A stretch of DNA of 64,000 nt from VXNE01 sp965261535. Its GTDB lineage: Bacteria > Pseudomonadota > Gammaproteobacteria > Pseudomonadales > Azotimanducaceae. Positions 17,981 to 26,340 of this stretch are shown piece by piece. The stretch covers positions 4,092,001 through 4,156,000 of the forward strand of contig OZ253469.1 of the NCBI GenBank assembly GCA_965261535.1, in the 5' to 3' direction. The translations under genes and the position numbers were made by a program. The stretch's first letter is position 1. The number at the start of each line of letters is the position of its first letter. The notes beneath the pieces are model-generated. The model searched no databases. It was not told the origin of the DNA and saw nothing but the letters and a program-made list of their open reading frames with translations.

Positions 17981-19129
17981 ATGTTTGAACTGGTGGACAG
18001 CGCGCCCGAGAGCGCGATTATCAAGGTGATTGGCGTTGGCGGCGGCGGCGGCAATGCGGTGCAGCACATGCTGAAGCATGACGTGGAAGGCGTGGACTTC
18101 ATCGCCGCCAACACGGATGCGCAGGCGCTCAAGAGCGTTACTGCCAACACGATCCTGCAGCTTGGCGCGTCGGTCACGAAAGGCCTCGGCGCCGGCGCGA
18201 ATCCCGAGATCGGTAGGCAGTCCGCGCTGGAGGACCGCGATCGAATCGCCGAGGTACTCTATGGCGCAGATATGGTCTTCATTACCGCCGGGATGGGCGG
18301 TGGCACCGGCACGGGCGCGGCGCCCATCGTCGCGGAGGTGGCGAAGGAACTCGATATCCTGACCGTGGCCGTAGTGACCCGGCCGTTCGCCTTCGAGAAA
18401 CGTACGGCGATCGCCGACAAGGGCATCGAGGAACTGGAGCGCCACGTCGACTCCCTGATCGTCATTCCGAACGACAAGCTGCCGGCCGTGCTTGGCGAGA
18501 AGACCTTGGTGCTGGACGCGTTCGCGGCGGCGAACGATGTCCTGCTTGGCGCGGTTCAGGGAATCTCCGATCTGATCATCCGGCCTGGACTGATGAACAC
18601 CGATTTCGCGGATGTGCGCACGGTCATGTCAGAGATGGGCAAGGCGATGATGGGTACCGGTCGTGCGACGGGCGAGAATCGGGCCCGGGACGCGGCCGAA
18701 GCTGCGATTCGCTGTCCGCTGCTCGAAGACATTGAACTCCAGGGTGCCCGCGGAGCGCTCGTCAACGTGGTGGCGGGATCGAATCTCAATCTTGCCGAGG
18801 TCTTCGAGGTCGGCAACACGGTGGAAGAGTTCACATCGAAGGACTGCAAGGTCGTCCTGGGGATGGTGGTTGATCCGGAGTGGGGCGACGATCTGAAGGT
18901 GACCGTGGTGGTCACGGGACTGTCCGAGACGGTCGAATACGAGGCGATGATCGAGGAGACCGTCGCCGAGGAAGATAGCGACGGCCCCGTCGACTACTCC
19001 AAACTCGAACGCCCGACCTATCTGCGCGGTCGCAAGGATCGGCAGGCTGACCGCGTCGGGGAGGTTGGACGCGCAGTGGACGAAAGCTACCTGGATATCC
19101 ACGGCTTCCTGAACCGCACGAGACAATAG
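17981..19129 (+). CDS. ftsZ: Tubulin-like cell division GTPase FtsZ
   Basis: A 382-residue GTPase forming the Z ring. Motifs are IKVIGVGGGGGNAVQHML (N-terminus), the tubulin signature MGGGTGTGAAPIVAEVA (about residue 105), NTDFADVRTVM and the T7-loop region. The conserved C-terminal peptide SYLDIHGFLNRTRQ, normally (D)YLDIPxFLRRQ, binds FtsA and ZipA; it is slightly divergent (HG for PA). ATG at 17981, preceded by GAGGAGCAGG, was preferred to an upstream GTG. It ends the dcw cluster here; lpxC does not follow. Confidence 0.97.
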   Translation: MFELVDSAPESAIIKVIGVGGGGGNAVQHMLKHDVEGVDFIAANTDAQALKSVTANTILQLGASVTKGLGAGANPEIGRQSALEDRDRIAEVLYGADMVFITAGMGGGTGTGAAPIVAEVAKELDILTVAVVTRPFAFEKRTAIADKGIEELERHVDSLIVIPNDKLPAVLGEKTLVLDAFAAANDVLLGAVQGISDLIIRPGLMNTDFADVRTVMSEMGKAMMGTGRATGENRARDAAEAAIRCPLLEDIELQGARGALVNVVAGSNLNLAEVFEVGNTVEEFTSKDCKVVLGMVVDPEWGDDLKVTVVVTGLSETVEYEAMIEETVAEEDSDGPVDYSKLERPTYLRGRKDRQADRVGEVGRAVDESYLDIHGFLNRTRQ

Positions 19130-19338
19130 TCGCACCGTGTCGGGATCCGGGGGCGTTCGCCGCCTGCTCGAACCCTACTGTCGCCCGGCGACTCGATGTA
19201 GCGTGCGACTGTAGCTACGCCGCCCCGGCTCGCACCACGGTCTTGATGTACCGTCCAACTGGCCGGTCGGACCGACGTTCGAGGTCGGGTCACTTGCTAT
19301 AGACTCGTGGCCTTTGCCGAATCCGTGAGGGGATTGTG

Positions 19339-19779
19339 ATGGCCGAGTACGTTCCGACACCGATCCAATGGGTTCGCGAGCAGGTGGCGCTCTACGAGAG
19401 CAGCGGCGGAACAAGGGGTACGGATCTGCGCGAGACAGGCCTGCCCTGCATCATCGTGACGCACAAGGGCAACAAGACCGGCGCGATCCGCAAGACGCCG
19501 CTCATGCGCGTCAAGCACGGCGATAGCTACGTGCTGGTGGCTTCCCGTGGAGGCGCACCCAGGAGTCCGGTCTGGGTCCACAACCTGCGCGCCGACGGGG
19601 ATGTCGAGATTCGCGACAAGGCCGAGGTCTTCAAGATGCGCGTGCGCGAGATCGATGACGCCGAGGAACTCGCGCGGGTGTGGGCGACCGCCGTGGCGGC
19701 ATTCCCGCCGTACGAGGACTACAGGAACAGGGCGGCGCCCAACCGCACAATTCCGGTCTTCATCGCCGAGCCCGCGTAG
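19339..19779 (+). CDS. Deazaflavin (F420)-dependent nitroreductase-family protein (Ddn-like)
   Basis: A 146-residue split-barrel flavin-fold protein of the family typified by mycobacterial Ddn. It carries the family's LPCIIVTHKGNKTGAIRKTP stretch (residues about 35-54) and SPVWVHNLRADGDVEI. Family members use F420H2 or related deazaflavins to reduce quinones and nitro compounds, but many proteobacterial members are uncharacterised. The ATG at 19339 has an AGGGGAT ribosome site; an overlapping GTG at 19336 adds one residue. It lies alone between ftsZ and the island, in the place where lpxC would be expected. Whether the host makes F420 cannot be seen. Confidence 0.8.
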   Translation: MAEYVPTPIQWVREQVALYESSGGTRGTDLRETGLPCIIVTHKGNKTGAIRKTPLMRVKHGDSYVLVASRGGAPRSPVWVHNLRADGDVEIRDKAEVFKMRVREIDDAEELARVWATAVAAFPPYEDYRNRAAPNRTIPVFIAEPA

Positions 19780-19809
19780 GCGGCCGCTGTATCGATAGAA
19801 CGCGAAAGT

Positions 19810-20053
19810 TCAGCCGAACGCCCGGGCCAGCGCGGCGATGTGCGCTGGCGTTGTGCCGCAGCAACCGCCCACCAGGAGAACGCCGCTGTCGACCCAACCC
19901 CGCGCGCACTCGACAAGGTGGTCAGGCGTTGGATCGCCATCGAACATCCAGTTCGGAGACGCGAACTCGCCAATTTCCGGGTAGACGCCAATGGGCCCCG
20001 GCCAGCGTTCGCGCACCATAGTGATTGCCTGCGGCACGGCGCCGACATCGCTA
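19810..20053 (-). pseudogene. Displaced 3' fragment of a homocysteine S-methyltransferase gene
   Basis: Codons from HSDVGAVPQAITMVRERWPG to the stop match the C-terminal 80 residues of the intact gene at 39190-40101. They include the zinc-ligand motif GGCCGTTPAHIAALARAFG. Upstream of HSDV the similarity ends abruptly, about 20 nt before the giant helicase stop codon, so there is no catalytic N-terminal domain. It is a non-functional remnant or attachment-site copy. Confidence 0.85.
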
Positions 20054-20074
20054 TGAAGCTGTGCCGCGTGCAAA

Positions 20075-23000
20075 CTAAACGGGCTCGCGGAACCACGAGC
20101 GGTCTGCACGCACCCGAATCCTGACGTCTCGCAGTCCCAAGTAGTTCGCAAGCCGCCGGAAGTGACGCACCATCGCGTCTTCGTCGTCTAATTCGTTGGC
20201 GGCAATTTCAATCACGTCATAGCTGCCGTTGCGCAGCCAAGTACGGATTTCACGATCCGTATCAGCCGTTTCGGGATTGCCGTGGAGATGCTTGCTCAAG
20301 CCATCGAGGTAGATGCACACGCCTTCGTCCGGGTCGTGATCCTCGCTACGGTAAATCACATCCGGCGTCGTTGTGCCAAGGGCGCGGCCTAACCGGATTT
20401 GCTCGCTCCGGATGCCTTCGCCGAACCCGGCCGCGAGCAGCAGGTGACGCAGCTTCGTCTCCGCATCGTTGACCGGCATCGCGTTCTCGCGAAGCGGTTC
20501 GTTCGGCTGCAACGGCGGAATATCGTGGTCGAAGGAGAGCAGGCTTCCCCATTCGTCGAGCCGCTCTTGCGCTCTTTTGCGGTCGAGGAACCGGTGGTAG
20601 TAGGCGTTGCGGAACGTCTGCAGGCAGTCGATACAGGAGGTCTCGCACACGGACGGGCAGTCATCGACCACCTCGCGCGCCACCTGCACGACTTCATCGA
20701 AGCGTTCGCAAAGACGTTCGAGCAATCCGGAACCGCCGGGCATGGGGTCCCATAGCAAGCCGCTGACATCCTCTCGGTCGATGTGGCCGACCACGAGAAT
20801 TTGCAAGTCGTCCATATGCATGTCGAGCACTCGCGCGGCACCGAAACGCAAAGCTTCCAGTACGCTGTACGCGGTTTCGACGCTGTCGCAGGCGGGCAGC
20901 GAAAGAACGTCCGCAACGACGTCGGCATGGAAACCAACGGGTTTCGGGGCGCGACCGCAGCGCTCCTCGTGCGATTTCGCAAAATCCTGTCGCTGGCGAT
21001 CGGAGGAGAGCGGCGAAACGCTCTGGCCGCACACCGCGCAGACGGGAAACCCAAACTCCCCGTTGGCGATGGCGGCCGAAGCGCCAACGTTCACCAGCCG
21101 CAGGCGGACACCGCGCCGCAGATGCGCGTGTCGAGCTCCCCAGCGAAACGCCCGCCCGCCGCTGTGCTGGCCGAGTTCGAGGCCGTAGACGGCGACGCCC
21201 AGTTGAAAGCGCAAATCTTCTTCATCGGAAATGTGCGAGGTGTGGATCAGGTCGGCGTCGCAGACCGCCAAGGTTTGCACCACCGCAGCACCGAGTGACG
21301 ATCCCAGACTTTGGATTGGGTTCACGGCCTGCCTTTCCACCGAGACCTCATAGAAGGGCATCTCGGCATGCTCCTCGCCCGGATCGCGATGGAAGCACCG
21401 CGCCACGAAGCGGTGTCCGTTCGCATAGATCAGGTTGCCCGGAACGTACTCGCGCAGGGCCGTCGCAGGCGGTCTCGGCAAGCTGAAATCCATCGCCCCG
21501 GTGCGCCAGAATGGGATTTCCGCCCAACCGACCACCGAACCCACTTCGAGACCGTAGCCCGGCAGGAATCCCTCCGCCGCCAGCACGCTGAAGGTGTTGA
21601 AGTCGTCGTGGCCCTCCGCCTGGCTGCGCCGCCTCCCGGTATCCTTGAGCCGCTTGACGAAACCGTCGCAGCGGCGAAACAACGCTTCGTCCTCGGGAGC
21701 CAGCGTACCTTGACGCTCGCGGCGCGCGTTCAGCCGGACGATCTGGTCCATGGCCCACCGCAGGCGCCGCCGCAAACGGGAGACGACGGCTTCCAGGTTG
21801 TCGACAAATGCTTCGACATGATTTCGCAGAACCACCGGATCGGTGACATCGGCATCGGCCTTCGGCCAGCCCTGTTGGAACACCCGCCGCGCGCCCGCCG
21901 CGAGGTCCTCGGCGTTGCGCCCTACGAGATTACGCAATCTGGTGAAGTCGAAGGGCGCGTTACGGATCTCACCACCGTCGAACAGATAAGGCTCCACGCG
22001 CCGGGGCAGGCTGCTGCGCAGGACCGCCTCGATCTCGCGACGTTCCGCTTCCGGCCGTCCGGCGTCCCGGCAATACCGGTGCAAACCGGCGATGACCGTC
22101 GCGTGGACATGCTTGGCGACCATGACCTCGTTGCGCAGGTTGAAGGCCGGCGGGTCGATCCTTCCAGCGATCAGCTTGGTCGGGTCGGCGAAATAGGCGC
22201 GGTCGTGGGAGGCGGGCCGGCAGTAGGTCATGCCCACCGCCATGCGGTGGCGCCGTCCGGCCCGCCCGGCACGTTGCCAATAGTTGGCCGGCAATGGCGG
22301 TACATTGCGCATCAACACGGAGTCGAGCTGGCCGATGTCGATTCCCAATTCCAGCGTTGGCGTACACACTAGGCAATTCACAGCGTCGGATGTGCCTTTG
22401 AACAGGTTTTCCAGACGTTCCCGTTCGATGTTGGGAACCATGGCCGTATGTTCCTCTGGCCGAAGCATCGAGTAGGCGCCGTCGAGTAGCTGCAGGTCGT
22501 AGTTGTCTTCGTCTTCCCGCTCCCACCCCAAGACGCCGTCGCAACGCCAAGCGGGGCAACGATCATGCGGAACGTCCCGCGCAGTCGTCCGACGACAACT
22601 TCTGCAACGCTTCACGCCTCGGTTCGGACGTAGCCGCAGCTTGTCGGCGTTGACCTGGAAGACGCCTTCCACATTCGGCAATGCGCGGCCCCTGGCCCCT
22701 TTCAGCCGTACTGCCGTAAGCAGGGTTCGTTCGACAAGGAATGCGAACAGGCTTTCGAGAAGCGGTTCCACGGTTTCTGCGGTGGCGCCCCACTTTCTGG
22801 CGATCTGGCGCATCGTGGTGTCACCGCGATCACTCCACCACTGCGTCACCTGACCGGGCTTTTCGTTCGAGGCGCGGCGGAGCTTGGTGCCATTGGGCGC
22901 CAGAAAGTCCGGCAGATACCCCTGCTGTATCTCGCGGTCACCCTCCTGCCAGTACTTCGTGAATATCTCGTGCTCCGGGTCGTGCAGCGCGCGTTTGCGC

Positions 23001-25471
23001 CGTAGATAGTCGAGCACACTGGCAACGCCCTCGCGCAGGCGTTCCGGGGAGATGCCCAATGCGTGCGCGTGGTCCTGAATCCATGGCAGTCCCGTGTTGA
23101 GCCCTTGGTATTCCACCTTCATCCGCCCCCAGGGTTCGAGGCCGAGCGCCTGGCGCGACGACAGCGCAACTTCGCGCAACACTTGAAAACGCAGGTACTT
23201 GCGGCGTTCCTGCTCATGGCGACCGCCGCTGCCTTCCCGGCGGGCCACCTCCCAGACCTCCGGAATCAGCGCCCTGGAGAGCGTCTCGTCGCCTTCCAGC
23301 GCATCGTCGAGATACGCGGCCAGATCGCCGACGGAACTCGGATGAGACTTGATACCCTCGGCCATCAACGCCCGCAACCGAAAGCGGCGAGCATGATCCT
23401 TCATCCAGCCGGCTTGGAACGCGGCGTCCTGGCGGTTGTCGCAGAACACGAGCAAACGGCGACGTTCGGCGTGATGCACCATGTCTTGGGTTAGAACATG
23501 CACATCCGCCACGTTGATTGCCCGCACGGGCCGCGCCGGTTCTCGGTAGTGGCCCCCCATTCGGCGACCCAGGGCACCACACGACAGGCAACTCGTTTGG
23601 AAGCCGGGGTTGTTCCTGTTCTGCTTGATCGCATGCAGTTGGATGGTCTCTCCCTCTGCGCCGCAGGAACGACACCGCGAAACCGGTTGTGGATGTGCCG
23701 CCGCGCAATGACGACAGAAGTGCAGCGGCGTCGTGCGCGCATGCGGCGTCTGTTCGTCATCGTCGTCGCTTGCGCCGATGAGGCGGTCCACCAGAACGAC
23801 CCGCTTGCCACCCGCCGCTTCCGCCAAAGACTGCCAATAGGAGCCGTTCGAACCGGCTTCACCGCCGCCCGGCATCCTCCCGGTGAAGGTGAAGTCCTTG
23901 AGAAACGCGATGTAATAGTGCTGCCCGCAGGTGGTACAGGTGGTGACCGGGAAGTGGACGCGTTTGCCATCGTCGCCGTCGTCCATGGCCTCGGCGGCAA
24001 GCCACAGTCGAGGACCAATAACATCCTCGGGGAAAGACACGACCGCGCCGCTGATGCCTCGCACAAACCCATGCACCACGGGCCTCAGCAGCGGGCGGCC
24101 TTCGCGACGGGATGCCGCGCCTAGTGTCAGCCAAGCAAGTATTTCCGCTTCTGTCACAGGTCGCCCGAGTGCATGTTCAAGTGCTGGGGGAAGGTCTTCC
24201 AGCGCTCTCGGGCCGGCAAGTTCTTCGTTCAGGCGGAAGACGAGTTCGTTGCGGGACAGGGCCGCATGAAGTGCGTCTGGCCAGTCGTCCTGGCTGAGAT
24301 CTTCCCCTGATAGCGACCGATACGCTGCCCGTACACTGCTGCCAGCCTGATCGTCCTCCTCCACTGCATGAACGCAATGATCGAGGATTGTCGTGGAATT
24401 TTCGTCCGGCACCGGCGGAACGAACCGGGGTTCCGCCCAGATTTCGGCTTCGTAATCTTCGCCAACTGAGGTCACCGCGCCAGATTCGACGCCAAAGAAA
24501 CGCGCCGCGAAGTTGCGCGCCGCCTCGGGGTCTTCCCGATCAACGATGGTCGCCGATGTCGCGATGCACCGCGTGTGGCTCGGTTCCGCGTTGCAGAAGG
24601 CGCGCAAGCGACGGATCAGGCAGGCCGTTTCCGCTCCCAGAGCGCCGGTGAACGTGTGCGCTTCATCGAAGACCAGGTAGTCCAGCCGGGCGTCGGCGAA
24701 CAGTTCGATGTCCTGCTGCCGTGTCAACAGCAACTCGAGCTGCTTGACGTTGGTGAGCAGAATCCGCGGCTGCCTCCCGGCGGTCCGCATGATCTCTCGG
24801 GAACAGACTTCCTCTGCTGGATAGATCGTCTCTCCACTTCCTTCGTGTCGTGCCCGTTGGAGCCTGGCCTCGTAGTCGGCCCTTGACGAACCCGCAGGCA
24901 GCAGATGGCCTGCTACGTCCACTTGCCGCCCGGGCGTCTTGCCGACGTAAATGCCGAACGGGATTCCCGTGCCGGCCAGCAGTCCCCGCAGCCGCATGAG
25001 CTGATCCTCCGCCAACGCGTTCATCGGGTAGACGATGACAGCGCTAATACCGGGCGGCGCATGTTCGTCTCGAAGACTCAGGGCTTGACTGACGATGGGG
25101 TAGAGGAAACACTCGGTCTTGCCGGACCCCGTACCGGTGGACACGAGCGTCGTCTTGCCTTCGGCAATGGCGCGAATGGCGCGTTCCTGGTGGCTGTATA
25201 GGTGCGTGATGTCGTCGGGTATCCGCTCGCGAAGGTGTGGATGGATCAATCCTTCACTCGCCAGGACATCGATGGGCGCACCCTCCTGGAACGGCCGGGA
25301 CAGGCTGACGTAGGGACCCTTGAGGAGGGGCGATTGGCGGGTTTCGTCGAGGGACAGAAGTTGGCGCATCTGCGCGTGCAGGCCAGCGTCCGCGAAGGGA
25401 TACGCCGTGAGTTGGTAGCGGAGGAAGCTCCCGACGACGTTTTCTGTGTAGGCGATGGGGTTCAGGGCCAT
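20075..25471 (-). CDS. Giant DEAD/DEAH helicase with zinc clusters, DUF1998-like domain and putative C-terminal nuclease
   Basis: About 1,798 residues. The SF2 helicase core is near the N-terminus: VSTGTGSGKTECF (Walker A, about 114), VFDEAHTFTG (about 269), CIATSATIV, then TPTLELGIDIGQLDSV and YWQRAGRAGRRHRM (motif VI, about 1069). Several Cys pairs (TTCTTCGQHYY, FCRHCAAAHP, RCRSCGAEG, CLSCGALG, RCRSCRR) suggest zinc knuckles. Near 1610 lies a DUF1998/MrfA-type Cys cluster (CPSVCETSCIDCLQTFRNAY). The last 120 residues (ETKLRHLLLAAGFGE, TPDVIY, CIYLDGLSKHLHGN, DREIRTWL, YDVIEI) fit a DUF559/Vsr-type PD-(D/E)XK nuclease; this is inference from pattern. The ATG at 25471 is preferred to an upstream TTG. 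It resembles helicases of DISARM and Druantia systems and is the last gene before the island edge. Confidence 0.85.
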   Translation of the reverse strand: MALNPIAYTENVVGSFLRYQLTAYPFADAGLHAQMRQLLSLDETRQSPLLKGPYVSLSRPFQEGAPIDVLASEGLIHPHLRERIPDDITHLYSHQERAIRAIAEGKTTLVSTGTGSGKTECFLYPIVSQALSLRDEHAPPGISAVIVYPMNALAEDQLMRLRGLLAGTGIPFGIYVGKTPGRQVDVAGHLLPAGSSRADYEARLQRARHEGSGETIYPAEEVCSREIMRTAGRQPRILLTNVKQLELLLTRQQDIELFADARLDYLVFDEAHTFTGALGAETACLIRRLRAFCNAEPSHTRCIATSATIVDREDPEAARNFAARFFGVESGAVTSVGEDYEAEIWAEPRFVPPVPDENSTTILDHCVHAVEEDDQAGSSVRAAYRSLSGEDLSQDDWPDALHAALSRNELVFRLNEELAGPRALEDLPPALEHALGRPVTEAEILAWLTLGAASRREGRPLLRPVVHGFVRGISGAVVSFPEDVIGPRLWLAAEAMDDGDDGKRVHFPVTTCTTCGQHYYIAFLKDFTFTGRMPGGGEAGSNGSYWQSLAEAAGGKRVVLVDRLIGASDDDDEQTPHARTTPLHFCRHCAAAHPQPVSRCRSCGAEGETIQLHAIKQNRNNPGFQTSCLSCGALGRRMGGHYREPARPVRAINVADVHVLTQDMVHHAERRRLLVFCDNRQDAAFQAGWMKDHARRFRLRALMAEGIKSHPSSVGDLAAYLDDALEGDETLSRALIPEVWEVARREGSGGRHEQERRKYLRFQVLREVALSSRQALGLEPWGRMKVEYQGLNTGLPWIQDHAHALGISPERLREGVASVLDYLRRKRALHDPEHEIFTKYWQEGDREIQQGYLPDFLAPNGTKLRRASNEKPGQVTQWWSDRGDTTMRQIARKWGATAETVEPLLESLFAFLVERTLLTAVRLKGARGRALPNVEGVFQVNADKLRLRPNRGVKRCRSCRRTTARDVPHDRCPAWRCDGVLGWEREDEDNYDLQLLDGAYSMLRPEEHTAMVPNIERERLENLFKGTSDAVNCLVCTPTLELGIDIGQLDSVLMRNVPPLPANYWQRAGRAGRRHRMAVGMTYCRPASHDRAYFADPTKLIAGRIDPPAFNLRNEVMVAKHVHATVIAGLHRYCRDAGRPEAERREIEAVLRSSLPRRVEPYLFDGGEIRNAPFDFTRLRNLVGRNAEDLAAGARRVFQQGWPKADADVTDPVVLRNHVEAFVDNLEAVVSRLRRRLRWAMDQIVRLNARRERQGTLAPEDEALFRRCDGFVKRLKDTGRRRSQAEGHDDFNTFSVLAAEGFLPGYGLEVGSVVGWAEIPFWRTGAMDFSLPRPPATALREYVPGNLIYANGHRFVARCFHRDPGEEHAEMPFYEVSVERQAVNPIQSLGSSLGAAVVQTLAVCDADLIHTSHISDEEDLRFQLGVAVYGLELGQHSGGRAFRWGARHAHLRRGVRLRLVNVGASAAIANGEFGFPVCAVCGQSVSPLSSDRQRQDFAKSHEERCGRAPKPVGFHADVVADVLSLPACDSVETAYSVLEALRFGAARVLDMHMDDLQILVVGHIDREDVSGLLWDPMPGGSGLLERLCERFDEVVQVAREVVDDCPSVCETSCIDCLQTFRNAYYHRFLDRKRAQERLDEWGSLLSFDHDIPPLQPNEPLRENAMPVNDAETKLRHLLLAAGFGEGIRSEQIRLGRALGTTTPDVIYRSEDHDPDEGVCIYLDGLSKHLHGNPETADTDREIRTWLRNGSYDVIEIAANELDDEDAMVRHFRRLANYLGLRDVRIRVRADRSWFREPV

Positions 25472-25535
25472 ACGGAATGCGCCCCAAGACAAACCAAATG
25501 CGATGCCATACCCGTCTTCCAGATGGCGGTCCGCC

Positions 25536-26333
25536 TCACCATGTCAGCGCCTCAGGTACATCTCGAAACAGCTCCTTAAGGCCGGGGAGCTCGTGCTGAC
25601 GTTGCATTTCCCTCCAGACGGTAGGATGAGGGCGGCAGAGAAATCGCGCCTTGAACATCTCAAGTTCCGCATCGCTGGCCCCGTCGTCCCGGACTTCGCG
25701 GAACTCCGTCAAGCGGGCACGACTATCGTCGTAGACATTACGGCGGGCGATGGTAAGCGCGTCGCGGTTGAGCTTCAGGAGATGGATTATGTATTTGGCG
25801 CGATGCCTGTCGGCGAATGTTAAACCGTACTTGGGAAGAAACCGAAAGGTATTGACGGGTTCGAGTTCGAGGAACTCCAATGGATCTTCGAAGCGCGGAT
25901 CAACGAGCGCTGGGTCTCCAGACCGTGGCGGAACCACCGAATCGCCGCGGTGGCGGGTTACGTCGACCATGCCCCCGTCGCTCATGATTGCGAATCGATC
26001 TCCCTTGCCGTTGTTGCACACGCCGCAGGCCGGGAGATAGTTCTCCCAAACAAAGGTGCGTTGGGGATAGAGCGCTTTCGGCCGTATGTGGTCGATCTGA
26101 TTCGCCTCCGAGTCTTCACACCAGCCACACCGATGTGGAGATGCGCACATCTTGCTCAATTGGGTTCGGACAACGCGAAATGTCGCATTCTGCGTCTTGT
26201 TTCTTCTCTCGAAAAGCGTCCGTGCGGCGGCTATCTGACTAGCGTAATGGCCGGCAGCGTCTACATTCGCTTGGTATTGTTTCAATGTCCGGGTAGTGAT
26301 TTCGTCAATCCCCGGGTCTTCAAGGTGGACCAC
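25536..26333 (-). CDS. ptuB: HNH endonuclease, Septu PtuB-like
   Basis: A 265-residue HNH nuclease. The first zinc pair is HRCGWCED (about 72), followed by NQIDHIRPKALYPQRTFVWE with the catalytic His (about 82-100), and the second pair with the HNH asparagine in PACGVCNNGKGDRF (about 104-117). The long helical C-terminal part matches PtuB-like proteins. It begins with GTG 8 nt after the ATPase stop, the PtuA-PtuB order of the Septu anti-phage system. In Septu the ATPase controls the nuclease, which acts on nucleic acid after infection. The symbol is given by analogy. Confidence 0.75.
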   Translation of the reverse strand: MVHLEDPGIDEITTRTLKQYQANVDAAGHYASQIAAARTLFERRNKTQNATFRVVRTQLSKMCASPHRCGWCEDSEANQIDHIRPKALYPQRTFVWENYLPACGVCNNGKGDRFAIMSDGGMVDVTRHRGDSVVPPRSGDPALVDPRFEDPLEFLELEPVNTFRFLPKYGLTFADRHRAKYIIHLLKLNRDALTIARRNVYDDSRARLTEFREVRDDGASDAELEMFKARFLCRPHPTVWREMQRQHELPGLKELFRDVPEALTW

Positions 26334-26340
26334 TGTGAGG

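Noticed and set aside
19130..19338. An lpxC remnant after ftsZ
   Set aside because: The 209-nt gap holds only short inverted repeats; no lpxC-like codons are seen in any frame.
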